Source: Streptomyces pilosus
GTDB lineage: Bacteria > Actinomycetota > Actinomycetes > Streptomycetales > Streptomycetaceae
Length of the DNA: 64,000 nt
Direction of reading: 5' to 3'
NCBI RefSeq assembly: GCF_014649835.1
Contig: NZ_BMTU01000002.1
Span: forward strand, 62,001 to 126,000
Positions within the stretch are counted from its first letter, which is position 1; the number at the start of each line of letters is the position of its first letter. Of the stretch, positions 23,718 through 35,700 are shown piece after piece. A program made the position numbers and the translations under genes. Below the pieces are notes generated by a model. That model saw only the letters and a list, made by a program, of their open reading frames with translations. It was not told where the DNA came from and did no database searches.

Positions 23718-26700
23718 GGCCTCCAGTTCGCCGTCGAGCATCTTGAACAACTCGTCCGCGGTGGCCGTGGCCAAGCCCTCGTCGTCGGTCACCGGCACCG
23801 TGGCGGCGCCCTGCGCCTCCGCCCACAGGGCGGCCAGGGAACGCAGCCGCCGCTCGATCCGGGCCGCCTCCGTCCCGTCCGCCGCCACCGCGCTCAGCAT
23901 CTGCTCGATCCGCGACAGGTCGGCGTCCAACGAGGCCAGATCAACACCGTTCACCCCGGCCCCGGCGGCCACCCCGGTCGTCCCGGCTGCCGCGGCAGCC
24001 GGGTCCGGCTGTTCGCCCACCATCTCGGTGCGCAGGAACTCCGCCACGGCCACCACGGTCGGGCAGTCGTAGATCAGCGTGGCGGGCAGCCGCTCCCCGG
24101 TGGCGCCGGAGAGCCGGTTGCGCAGTTCCAGCGCGGCCAGCGAGTCCAGCCCCATGTCCAGGAAGCCACGCTCGGGGGTGACGGCCTGCGGGCCGTCGTG
24201 TCCGAGCACGGCCGCCACATGCGTCGCGACGACATCCTGGAGCAGGCGCCCCGCTTCCTCCCAGGAGAGCTCCGCGAGCTGCTCGGCGAGCGACAGCTCG
24301 GCCTGAGGAGCGGAGGAGGCCCCGGCCACCGCGGACCGGCCGTCCGCCGTCACCGACCGGCCCCGCTCCGGAACCGACCCCACACGAGGACGGGCCTGCG
24401 TCACTTCGGGGAGCAAGCCGCGCAGCAGCGCGGGCAGTTCGTCCGGCCGCGCGCGCAGCGCCTCCATGTCGAACCGTACGGGGACCGGCGCCGCCTCGCT
24501 CGAAGCGACCGCCGCGTCGAACAGCGACAACCCTTCCGAGGCGGACAGTTCACGCACCCCGAGGTGGCGGATACGACCCGCGTCCACGGCCCGGGCGTCA
24601 CCGTCGCCCGCCGTGCCCTCCCACAGTCCCCAGGCGAGGGAGTGGGCGGGGAGGCCGAGGTGGTGGCGGTGGTGGGCGAGGGCGTCGAGGAAGACGTTGG
24701 CGGCGGCGTAGTTGGCCTGTCCGGCGGCGAGGATCAGGCCGCCGGCCGAGGAGTAGAGGACGAACGCGGTGAGGGGGAGGTGGCGGGTGAGTTCGTGCAG
24801 GTGCCAGGCCCCGTCGACCTTCGGCCGCAGCACCCCTGCCACCCGGTCCGGTGTCATCGCGTCCACCACGCCGTTGTCCATGACGCCGGCGGCGTGGACG
24901 ACGGCGGTCAGGGGACGCTCGTCGGGGATCCGTGCGAGGAGTGCGGCGAGTGCGGTCCGGTCGCCGGTGTCGCAGGCGGTGATGGTGACGGTGTGGGCGC
25001 CGAGGTCGGTGAGTTCGGCGCGCAGGGCCTCGGCGCCGGGGGCGTCGGGGCCACGGCGGCTGGTGAGCAGCAGATGGCGCACACCGTGCTCCGTCACCAG
25101 ATGCCGGGCCAGCACGGCGCCCAGCAGCCCGGTTCCCCCGGTGATCAGCACCGTGCCTGCCGCGGACCACCGTACGGCCGGCTCCGTGGCCGCGGCCGGA
25201 GCCGCCGCACGGGCCAGCCGCGGCACCCGGACGTCGCCTTCGCGCAGGGCGAGCTCGGGCTCGCCCAGGGCCACGGCAGTGGGCAGGGCACGGGCGGACG
25301 CCGGTGAACCGTCCACGTCGATGATCGTGAACCTGCCGGGATTCTCCGCCTGCGCTGCCCGCACCGCTCCCCAGACGGGCGCAGCGCCCAGATCGACCGC
25401 CCCGTCCGCCGCGTCCGCGGACACGGCACCGCGCGTCACGACCACCAGCCGGGACGACACACACCGCTCGTCGGCCAGCCAGGCACGCATCGCGGCCAGC
25501 ACCTCGTGGACCGACTCCCGCACCCGGTCCGGCACGGCCGCGTCCCCCGACGTCACGGAGAGGGCGACCACGTCCGGCACCGCTGCACCGTCCGGAATCT
25601 CATTCCACTCGGGCCACACGACCGGCTCCGCCGGACCCGCGACCCGTGCCGCCGGGTGGCCGGAGCCGGACAGCGGCTGCCACTCGACGCGGTACAGGGG
25701 AGACGCCGGTCCGCCCAACTGCCGTGCCGTCACCGGGCGCAGCGCCAAGGAGCCCACGGTCGCCACCGGACCGCCGTCGCTGTCGGAGATGTCCAGGGAC
25801 ACCCCGCCGTTGCCCACGGCCCGCAGCCGCACCCGGAGGGCTGCGGCGCCCGCCGCCCGCAGGGACGTACCGGCCCAGGCGAAGGGGATCCTGGTCTCCT
25901 GACTGCCGTCGGCCGGACCGTCGCCGGTCAGGAAGTCCGTCAGGTGCAGCGCGGCGTCCAGCAGCGCCGGATGGATCCCGTACTCCGCCGCGTCGACGGC
26001 CTCCTCGGGCAGGGCGATCTCTCCCAGGACCTCCCCGTCGTGCCTCCAGGCCCGCCGTACGCACCGGAACATCGGACCGTAGTCGTAACCCTGGTCCGCC
26101 AGTTCCGCGTACAGCGTCTCCACCGGGACGGGTGTGGCGCCCGCGGGAGGCCACACCGCGGCGTCCGCGGGGAGCGGCGCCGCGTCGTGAAGATCCTCGG
26201 GGGCGAGCACGCCGACCGCGTTCCGGGTCCAGGGAGCTGTGGGGTCGTCGGCATCGCGGGAGTGGATCTCCACGGTGCGGTGACCGGTGTCGTCCCCGGG
26301 TGCGCCGACGGTCACCTGGAGGGCGAGCGCGGTCCGGTGGGGGAGCGTGAGCGGGGCTTGGAGGGTGAGCTCGTCGAGGACGGGCATGCCGGCGTGACGA
26401 CCCGCGTGGAGGGCGAGTTCGACCAGTGCCGTACCGGGCAGGAGGGTGGTCGCGTGGACGGCGTGGTGCGTGAGCCACGGGTGGGTGTCGGCGCTGACTC
26501 GTCCGGTGAGGGCGAGTGCGCCGGTCGCGGGCAGGGCGAGGACGGAGCCGAGGAGAGGGTGCGCGGCGGGTGCCTGTCCCAGGGCCGTCGGGTCACTGTG
26601 CGCGGACGGCGTGGCGTCGAGCCAGTAGCGCTTGCGCTGGAAGGCGTAGGTGGGCAGGTCGACGATGCGGGCACCGCGCCCGGCGAAGAACGCCTCCCAG

Positions 26701-29700
26701 TCGACCGTGGCGCCCCGGGTGTGCAACTCGCCGAGCCCCGTTACCAGTTGACCGACCTCGGGACGGTCGCGGCGCTGGGTCGCGACGAAGATCGCGTCGT
26801 CGCCGCAGCCGAGGCCGGCGAGGACGGCCTGGGGGCCCACCTCGACGAAGGTGCGGACGCCCTCGGCCTCCAGGGTCTGGATGCCGTCGTGGTAGCGGAC
26901 CGTCTCACGGACATGGCGCACCCAGTACTCGGGATCCTGAAGCTCACCCGGCTCGGCCAGACGTCCGGTGACGTTCGACACCACGGACAGGCTCGCTTCG
27001 TGGTAGGTGAGCGTGGCGGCGATCTTGCGGAACTCCGCCAGCATCGGCTCCATCAGCGGCGAGTGGAAGGCATGGGACACCTTCAGCCGGGTCGTGCGCT
27101 CGAAGTGGGCGGCGACCTCCGTGACAGCCTTCTCGTCACCGGAAATCACCACGGAGCGCGGACCGTTGACGGCGGCGATGGCCACACCGTCGACCAGACG
27201 TGCGCGTACGTCGTCTTCCGTGGCCTGCACGGCGATCATCGCGCCACCTTCGGGCAGCGTGTCCATCAGCCGCGCCCGGGCCGCTACCAGCGTCGCCGCG
27301 TCCTCCAGCGAGAGCACGCCCGCGACATGCGCGGCGGCCAGCTCACCGATGGAGTGACCCGCCACCAGGTCCGGGCGCACACCCCACGACTCCAGCAGCC
27401 GGTAGAGGGCTACTTCGTAGGCGAAGAGAGCCGGCTGAGTGAACCCGGTTCGGTCCAGCTCACCCCCCTCCCACATCACCTCACGCAACGGCAACCCCAG
27501 CGCATCGATTACTTCATCGAGCACCCGCGTGAAGACAGGGAACGTCTCGTACAGCTCGCGCCCCATCCCCGCACGCTGGCTCCCCTGACCGGAGAACACG
27601 AAGGCTGTGCGACCGCTGGTCGGCGTGTGACCGGCTCGCTCGCCGGACGCCACCTCAGTCAGTCCACGCAGCAGTTCGTCGGAGTCGCGGCCCACCACCA
27701 CGGCCCGGTGTTCCAGCACACTGCGCGTCGTGGCCAGCGAGAACGCCACATCCTGCGGCGTCAGGTCCGCGCGCCCCGTCAGATGTGCGGCGAGCTGCTG
27801 GGCCTGTGCCCGCAAGGCCGCCTCACCGCGTCCGGACACCACCCACGGCACCACCGGAAGCGGCACGGCGGAGTCACCGTCCTCGGTCTCACCCTCGACC
27901 GGCGCCTCCTCCAGGATCACGTGCGCGTTGGTCCCGCTCAGGCCGAAGGAGGACACACCCGCCCGGCGCGGACGGCCGTCGCTCTCCCACGGCCGGGCCT
28001 CGGTGAGCAGTTCCACCGCTCCCGCCGACCAGTCCACGTGCGGCGACGGCTCCTCCACGTGCAGGGTCCGGGGCAGCACCCCGTGTCGCATCGCCATGAT
28101 CATCTTGATCACACCGGCGACGCCTGCCGCCGCCTGCGCATGCCCGATGTTGGACTTCAGCGACCCCAGCCACAGCGGGTCGTCCTCCGGCCGGTCCTGA
28201 CCGTAGGTCGCGATGACCGCCTGCGCCTCGATCGGATCCCCGAGCGTCGTCCCGGTCCCGTGCGCCTCGACCACGTCCACGTCCGCTGCCCGCAGCCCCG
28301 CGGCCGTCAGGGCCTGCCGGATCACCCGCTGCTGCGACGGACCGTTCGGCGCCGTCAGGCCGTTCGACGCACCGTCCTGATTCACCGCCGAACCACGGAC
28401 GACAGCCAGCACCCGGTGACCGTTGCGCCGCGCTTCCGACAGACGTTCCAGCACCAGCACACCCACGCCCTCGGACCAGCCCACGCCGTCGGCGGTGGCC
28501 GAGAACGCCTTGCAGCGGCCGTCCGGAGAGAGGCCCCGCTGCCTGCTGAAGTCCACGAAGGCGTCGAGGGTGGAGAGGAAGGTGACGCCACCCGCCAGGG
28601 CCATGGTGCACTCCCCGCTGCGCAGGGCCTGGGCCGCCAGGTGCAGGCTGACCAGCGACGAGGAGCAGGCGGTGTCCACCGACACGGTGGGGCCCTCCAG
28701 GCCGAAGAGGTAGGCGAGCCGTCCGGAGAGCACGCTGGCGGCGCTGCCGTTGGCGAGGTAGCCGACCACGTCCGCTGGGACGTCGTGCCCCAGGCGGGTC
28801 CCGTAGTCGTCGTACATGACGCCCGCGAACACTCCGGTCCGACTGCCACGGAGGGAGACCGGGTCGATCCCCGCCCGCTCGAATGCCTCCCAGGCGGTCT
28901 CCAGCAGCAGCCGCTGCTGCGGGTCCATGGCCAGGGCCTCACGCGGACTGATCCCGAAGAAGTCCGGATCGAACTCGGCGCCGTCGCGCAGGAAGCCGCC
29001 GTCCCGTACGTACGTCTTGCCGTCCTCCGGCTCCGGGGCGTACAGGCGTTCCACGTCCCATCCGCGGTCGGTGGGGAATCCGGAGACGGCGTCGACCCCG
29101 TCGGCGACGAGGCGCCACAGCTCCTCGGGACTGCGCACGTCACCCGGGTAGCGGCAGCTCATCCCGACGATGGCGATGGGATCGTCCGCCTGGCCCGCTC
29201 CGGACAGGCCCGCCCCGGCGGCCGTACCGGCGTCCGTCTTCGGATCGGGTGCGTCCAGTGCGTCGAAGAGTTCGCGTTTCAGCAACTCGGCGACGGCCAG
29301 CGACGTCGGATGGTCGAAGACGAGCGTGGCGGGCAACGCCAGGCCGGTACTGCCGCGCAGGGCGTTGCGCAACTCGACCGCGGCCAGCGAGTCGAAGCCC
29401 AGCTCACGGAACGCCCGTCCCGGCTCGACCGCTTCCGGGCCGTCATGCCCCAGGACCTTGGCGACCTGACCGCGCACCAGGTCCAGCAGCACCCGGTCGC
29501 GCTCGGCATCGGGCAGGCCGGTCAGCCGGCCGACGAGGGAGCCGCCGCCCGCAGCGCCGCCCACAGGATGTCCGGGCGCCGCGGCCAAGGCCCGGGGAAC
29601 GGGCACCCGCGACAGGCCGCGCAGCAACGGTGGCAGATCGTCTCCACGGACCCGGAGCGCCGCCGGGTCGACTCGCACCGGGACCACCACCGGCTCGGCG

Positions 29701-32700
29701 GGGGACAGGGACAGCGCGCGGTCGAACAGGGCCAGGCCCTGCTCCCGGTTCAGCGCGGGCAGTCCGAGCCGGGCCATGCGCCGCAGGTCGGCCTCGTCGG
29801 GTTCGCCCATTCCGCTGCTCTCCTCCCACAGTCCCCAGGCGAGGGAGTGGGCGGGGAGGCCGAGGTGGTGGCGGTGATGGGCGAGGGCGTCGAGGAAGAC
29901 GTTGGCGGCGGCGTAGTTGGCCTGTCCGGCGGCGAGGATCAGGCCGCCGGCCGAGGAGTAGAGGACGAACGCGGTGAGGGGGAGGTGGCGGGTGAGTTCG
30001 TGCAGGTGCCAGGCCCCGTCGACCTTCGGCCGCAGTACCCGTTCGGTCTGCTCCCCGGACAGGGAGGCGACCAGGCCCCCGTCCGCCACTCCGGCGGCGT
30101 GGACGACGGCGGTCAGGGGACGCTCGTCGGGGATCCGTGCGAGGAGTGCGGCGAGTGCGGTCCGGTCGCCGGTGTCGCAGGCGGTGACGGTGACGGTGTG
30201 GGCGCCGAGGTCGGTGAGTTCGGCGCGCAGGGCCTCGGCGCCGGGGGCGTCGGGGCCGCGGCGGCTGGTGAGCAGCAGATGGCGCACACCGTGCTCCGTC
30301 ACCAGATGCCGGGCCAGCACGGCGCCCAGACCGCCGGTGCCACCGGTGATCAGGGTCGTGCCGTCCGACCGCCACCCGGATTCGGCCGGGTCCGGCCCGG
30401 AGGGCAGCACGCCGTTGATCCGGGCCAGGCGAGGTGCGCGAGCCTGCCCCGTACGCAGCGCCAACTCCGGCTCACCCGCCGCGAGTGCGAGGGCGGCAGG
30501 CATCGCGTTCACCGAGGCGTCGGTGCCGTCGATGTCCAGGACGGCGAACCGCCCGGGGTTCTCCTCGGCGGCCGCGCGTACGAGCCCCCACACGGGTGCC
30601 TGTGCCAGATCGACCGGGCCCCCGTCGGTGCCGACGGCGACCGCGCCCCGGGTGAGCACGACCAGGCGCGTACCGTCGAGGCGGTCCTCGGCGAGCCACT
30701 CCTGGAGCAGGCCCAGCAACTGCTGGGTGAGTGCGTGGGCGCGGCCCGGCAGGTCCGCGCCGTCTCCGTCGGACTCGGGTACCGGGAACACCACGGTCTG
30801 CGGAGCGGGCCCTGCGGAAGGGTCGGCCACGGCGGCCGCCAGGGCCGCCACATCGGAGTACTGGGCTACCCCGCCCAGGCCCGCGGCGGCGGACGTCGGC
30901 TCGGAAGCCGCAGTGCCGGAGCACAGTACGGCCCACCGCAGGTCGCCGTCGGCGGGCAGTGGCGCCGTCACGGCCTGCCACTCCACCCGGTGCAGCGGAA
31001 CGTCGGCAGCGCGCTCCCCGGCCTCGCCCAGCCGTGCCTGATCCACCGGTCGGGACACCAGCTTCGACACGGTGGCCACCGGCAGACCGTCGGCGTCGGC
31101 CATCCGCATCACGGACGCCTCGGCACCGTCCAGCCTGGTGATCCACATCCGCAGCCCGGCCGCGCCCGCCGCGTGCGCGGTGACACCGCTCCAGGCGAAC
31201 GGCAGCAGCACCGGACCGTCGCTCTCGTCCAGCAGGTCGACGTGCATGGCGGCGTCGAGCAGGGCGGGGTGGAGGATGTAGTCGGCTGCCTCGGCGGCGG
31301 TGCCGGGCTCCAGTGCCACCTCGGCGTAGATCTCGTCGCCGTCGCGCCACGCGGCCCGCAGGCCCTGGAACGCCGGACCGTAGGCGTACCCCCGGTCGTC
31401 CAGCAACGTGTAGGCGTCGGTCACGTCCAGCGGAACCGCGCCCGCCGGGGGCCACTGGGTCAGGTCGAACTCGGGATCCGGCTGGAGCGGGCTGAGGAAG
31501 CCGATGGCGTGGGTCGTCCAGGAGCCGGCGAAGTCGGAGTCGACCGCCCGGCCCTCCGGACGCGAGTGGATCTCCACGGACCGGCGGCCCGACGTGTCCG
31601 GCGCCCCCACGACGACCTGCAGGGCCACCGCGGTGCCCGTGGCCGGCGCGAGGGGTGCGTGAAGGGTCAGTTCCTCCACGACGGGGCAACCGGCGTGGCG
31701 GCCGGCCTGGAGCGCCAGTTCCGCGAACCCGGTGCCGGGGAACAGCACCGTGCCCATGACGACGTGGTCATCGAGCCAGGGCTGGGCGTCACCGGCGAGA
31801 CGACCGGTGAGGACGAGTCCTCCGGTACCGGGCAGGGGCACGGCGGCGCTCAGGAGAGGGTGCTGCACCGGAAGTTGGCCGAGGCCGACGGGGTCGCCGT
31901 GGGTGGACGCGGTGGCGTCGAGCCAGTAGCGCCGGTGCTGGAAGGCGTAGGTGGGCAGGTCGACGGTGCGGGCGCCGCGCCCGGCGAAGAACGCCGCCCA
32001 GTCGACTGTGGCGCCCCGGGTGTGCAACTCGCCCAGCGCGGTCAGGACTTGCTGGAGCTCGGGGCGGTCGCGGCGCTGGGCGGCGACGAACACCGCGTCC
32101 TCGCCGCAGCCGAGACCCGCGAGGACGGCCTGCGGACCCACCTCCACGAAGGTGCGGACGCCCTCGGCCTCCAGGGCCTGGATGCCGTCGTGGTAGCGGA
32201 CCGTCTCACGGACGTGCCGCACCCAGTACTCGGGATCCTGAAGTTCTCCCGGCTCGGCGAGGCGACCGGTCACGTTCGACACCACGGGCAGAGCCGCTGC
32301 GTGATACGTCAACCCGGACGCCACCCGGCGGAACTCGTCGAGCATCGGCTCCATCAGCGGTGAGTGGAAGGCATGCGACACCTTCAGCCGGGCCGTGCGC
32401 TCGAAGTGGGCGGCCACCTCCGTGACAGCCACCTCGTCACCGGAGATCACCACGAACCGGGCACCGTTCACGGCGGCGATGGCCACACCGTCGACGAGGC
32501 ACTCGCGCACCTCATCCTCCGTCGCCTGGACGGCGATCATCGCGCCGCCCTTCGGCAGCGCGTCCATCAGCCGCGCCCGGGCAGCCACCAGCGTCGCCGC
32601 GTCCTCCAGCGAGAGCACACCCGCGACATGCGCGGCCGCCAGCTCACCGATGGAGTGGCCCGCTACCAGGTCCGGGCGTACACCCCACGACTCCAACAGC

Positions 32701-35700
32701 CGGTAGAGCGCTACCTCGTAGGCGAAGAGGGCCGGCTGAGTGAACCCGGTCCGGTCCAGCTCACCCCCCTCCCACATCACCTCACGCAGCGGCAGACCCA
32801 GAGCGTCGACCACCTCGTCCAGCGCCCGCGCGAAGACAGGGAACGCCTCGTACAACTCCCGTCCCATACCGGCGCGCTGGCTGCCCTGACCGGAGAACAC
32901 GAACGCCGTCTTACCCTGCACCGGCGGTCCACCGACCCGCTCACCGGACGCCACCTCGGCCAGCCCGCGCAGCAACTCCTCACGGCTGGCCCCTACGACC
33001 ACGGCTCGGTGCTCGAAGGCCGACCTGGTCGTGGCCAGTGAGAACGCCACATCCGACGGTGTCAGATCACCCCGACCGGACACGAACGCGGCCAGCCGCT
33101 CCGCCTGCGCCCGCAGCGCCGCCTCACCGCGCCCGGACACCACCCACGGCACCACCGGCAGCGGCACGGCGGAGTCACCGTCCTCCGTCTCACCCTCGAC
33201 CGGCGCCTCCTCCAGGATCACGTGCGCATTGGTCCCGCTGATCCCGAACGACGACACACCCGCCCTGCGTGGACTGTCGTCCCGCGCCCACGGCCGGGCC
33301 TCGGTGAGCAGTTCCACCGCTCCCGCCGACCAGTCCACATGCGACGACGGCTCCTCCACGTGCAAGGTCTTCGGCAGCACCCCGTGCCGCATCGCCATCA
33401 CCATCTTGATCACACCGGCCACACCCGCAGCCGCCTGCGCATGCCCGATGTTCGACTTCAACGACCCCAGCCACAACGGCTGATCGGCCGACCGCTCCTG
33501 ACCGTAGGTCGCCAACAGCGCCTGCGCCTCGATCGGGTCCCCGAGGGTGGTGCCCGTCCCGTGCGCCTCGACCACATCCACGTCCGCTGCCCGCAGCCCC
33601 GCGGCCGCCAGGGCCTGCCGGATCACCCGCTGCTGCGACGGACCGTTCGGCGCCGTCAGGCCGTTCGACGCACCGTCCTGATTCACCGCCGAACCACGCA
33701 CCACCGCCAGCACCCGATGACCGTTGCGCCGCGCGTCCGACAGACGCTCCACCACCAGCACACCCACGCCCTCGGACCAGCCCACGCCGTCGGCGGTGGC
33801 CGAGAACGCCTTGCAGCGGCCGTCCGCCGACAGACCACGCTGACGGCTGAAGTCCACGAAGGTGTCCGGCGTGGACATCACCGTCACACCGCCCGCCAGG
33901 GCGAGGGTGCACTCTCCGCGCCGCAGTGCCTGGATCGCCCAGTGCAGAGCGACCAGCGACGACGAGCAGGCGGTGTCCACGGTCACCGCGGGACCTTCCA
34001 GGCCCAGCGCGTAAGCGACCCGTCCGGACACGACGCTGGCCAGGCTGCCGTTGCCCAGGTAGCCGGCGATGTCCTCGGGGACCTGCTGCAGCCGGGTGCC
34101 CCAGTCGTGGTACATGACGCCGGCGAAGACACCGGTCGGGCTGCCGTGCAGGGACACCGGGTCGATCCCGGCCCGTTCCAATGCCTCCCAGGACGCTTCC
34201 AGGAGCAGCCGCTGCTGCGGGTCCATGGCCTGGGCCTCGCGCGGGCTGATCCCGAAGAACGCCGGGTCGAACGCGGCCGCGTCCTCGAGGAAGCCGCCCT
34301 CGCGGGTGTAGGTGCGTCCCGGGGTGCCGGGCTCGGGGTCGTAGAGGTTCGCGACGTCCCAGCCGCGGTCGCCGGGGAAGGGTGACACGCCGTCCCCGCC
34401 CTCGGCGACCAGCTCCCACAGCTGTTCCGGTGAGGCCGCGCCGCCCGGGTAGCGGCAGCTCATGCCGACGATGACGATCGGATCGTCGTCGGCAGGGACC
34501 GTGGTGGCCGCCGTGGTGGCCGCCGTCGACATCGTCGCCGTGGTCGGGCCGGCCACGGTGTCCAGCGACACCTGGAGGATGTGCGCGGCGAGGGCGCGGG
34601 GCGTGGGATGGTCGAAAACCAGGGTGGAGGGCAGGCGCAGGCCGGTGGCGGCGTTGAGCAGGTTGCGCAGTTCGACCGCGGCCAGCGAGTCGAAACCGAT
34701 CTCGTTGAAGGCGCGGGCGGGCTCGACGGCCGTCGCGTCGTCGTGACCGAGCACGGCGGCCACCCGGTCGCGCACCAGCTCCAGTACGCGCTCTTGCCGC
34801 TCGGGTTCGGGGTGGGCGAGCAGGGCCTGTGCGAACGGCAGTTCCTGCCCCGGGCCGGGCAGCCCTCCGGCGGCGGGGCGGGGGTGCGCCGTGTGCGGTG
34901 CCGGCCGTACGGGGCGTACGACGGTCCTGAGCAGGGGTGGGATACCGTCCGGGCGGGCCCGGACGGCGGCCGCGTCGACGCGCACGGTCAGGGCGACCGC
35001 GGTGTCCGGTGCGGCACAGGCCCGGTCGAACAGGGCGAGGCTCTCCGCGGGGGAGAGCGGGGCGAGTCCCTGGCGTTCGATGCGTCTCAGATCGGCGGTG
35101 CCGAGGGTGGTGCCCATGCCCCCACCGCCCGCCCACAGGCTCCACACGTGGGACTGGGCGGGCAGACCCTGGGCCCGGCGGTGGTGGGCGAGGGCGTTCA
35201 GGAAGGCGTTGGCGGCCGCGTAGTTCCCCTGCCCGGGAGCGTCCAGCAGGCCGGAGGTCGAGGAGACGAGGACGAACGCGGTCAGCGGCGACTCGCGAGT
35301 CAGTTCGTGGAGGTGCCAGGCCGCGTCGGCCTTCGGCCGCAGCACGCCGTCGATGCGCTCGGTGGTGAGGCCGCCCAGCAGGGCGTCGTCGAGTGTCCCG
35401 GCCGCGTGCACCACGCCCGTGAGCGGGTGTTCGGCGTCGATGCCGGCCAGCAGGCCGGCCAGGGCGTCCCGGTCGCCCACGTCGCAGGCGGCCACGCGTA
35501 CCCGGGCACCCAGTGCCGTCAGCTCGGCCGCCAGTTCGGCGGCTCCGTCCGCGGCCTCGCCCCGGCGTCCGGCGAGCAGCAGATGGCGTACTCCGTGACG
35601 CTGCGCCAGATGGCGGGCGATCTCCCGGCCGACGCCGCCCGTCCCGCCGGTGATCAGGACCGTGCCCGCCGGGTCCCAGGGCCCCGCGGTGGATTCGAGG

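Noticed and set aside
23565..25307. A 580-codon + strand frame starting in the intergenic region
   Set aside because: Mostly antisense to the PKS end; no recognisable domain and no RBS-supported start.
25506..32363. A 2,285-codon + strand frame inside the large minus-strand PKS
   Set aside because: Antisense shadow; the minus-strand frame has seven or more intact catalytic motifs in this span.
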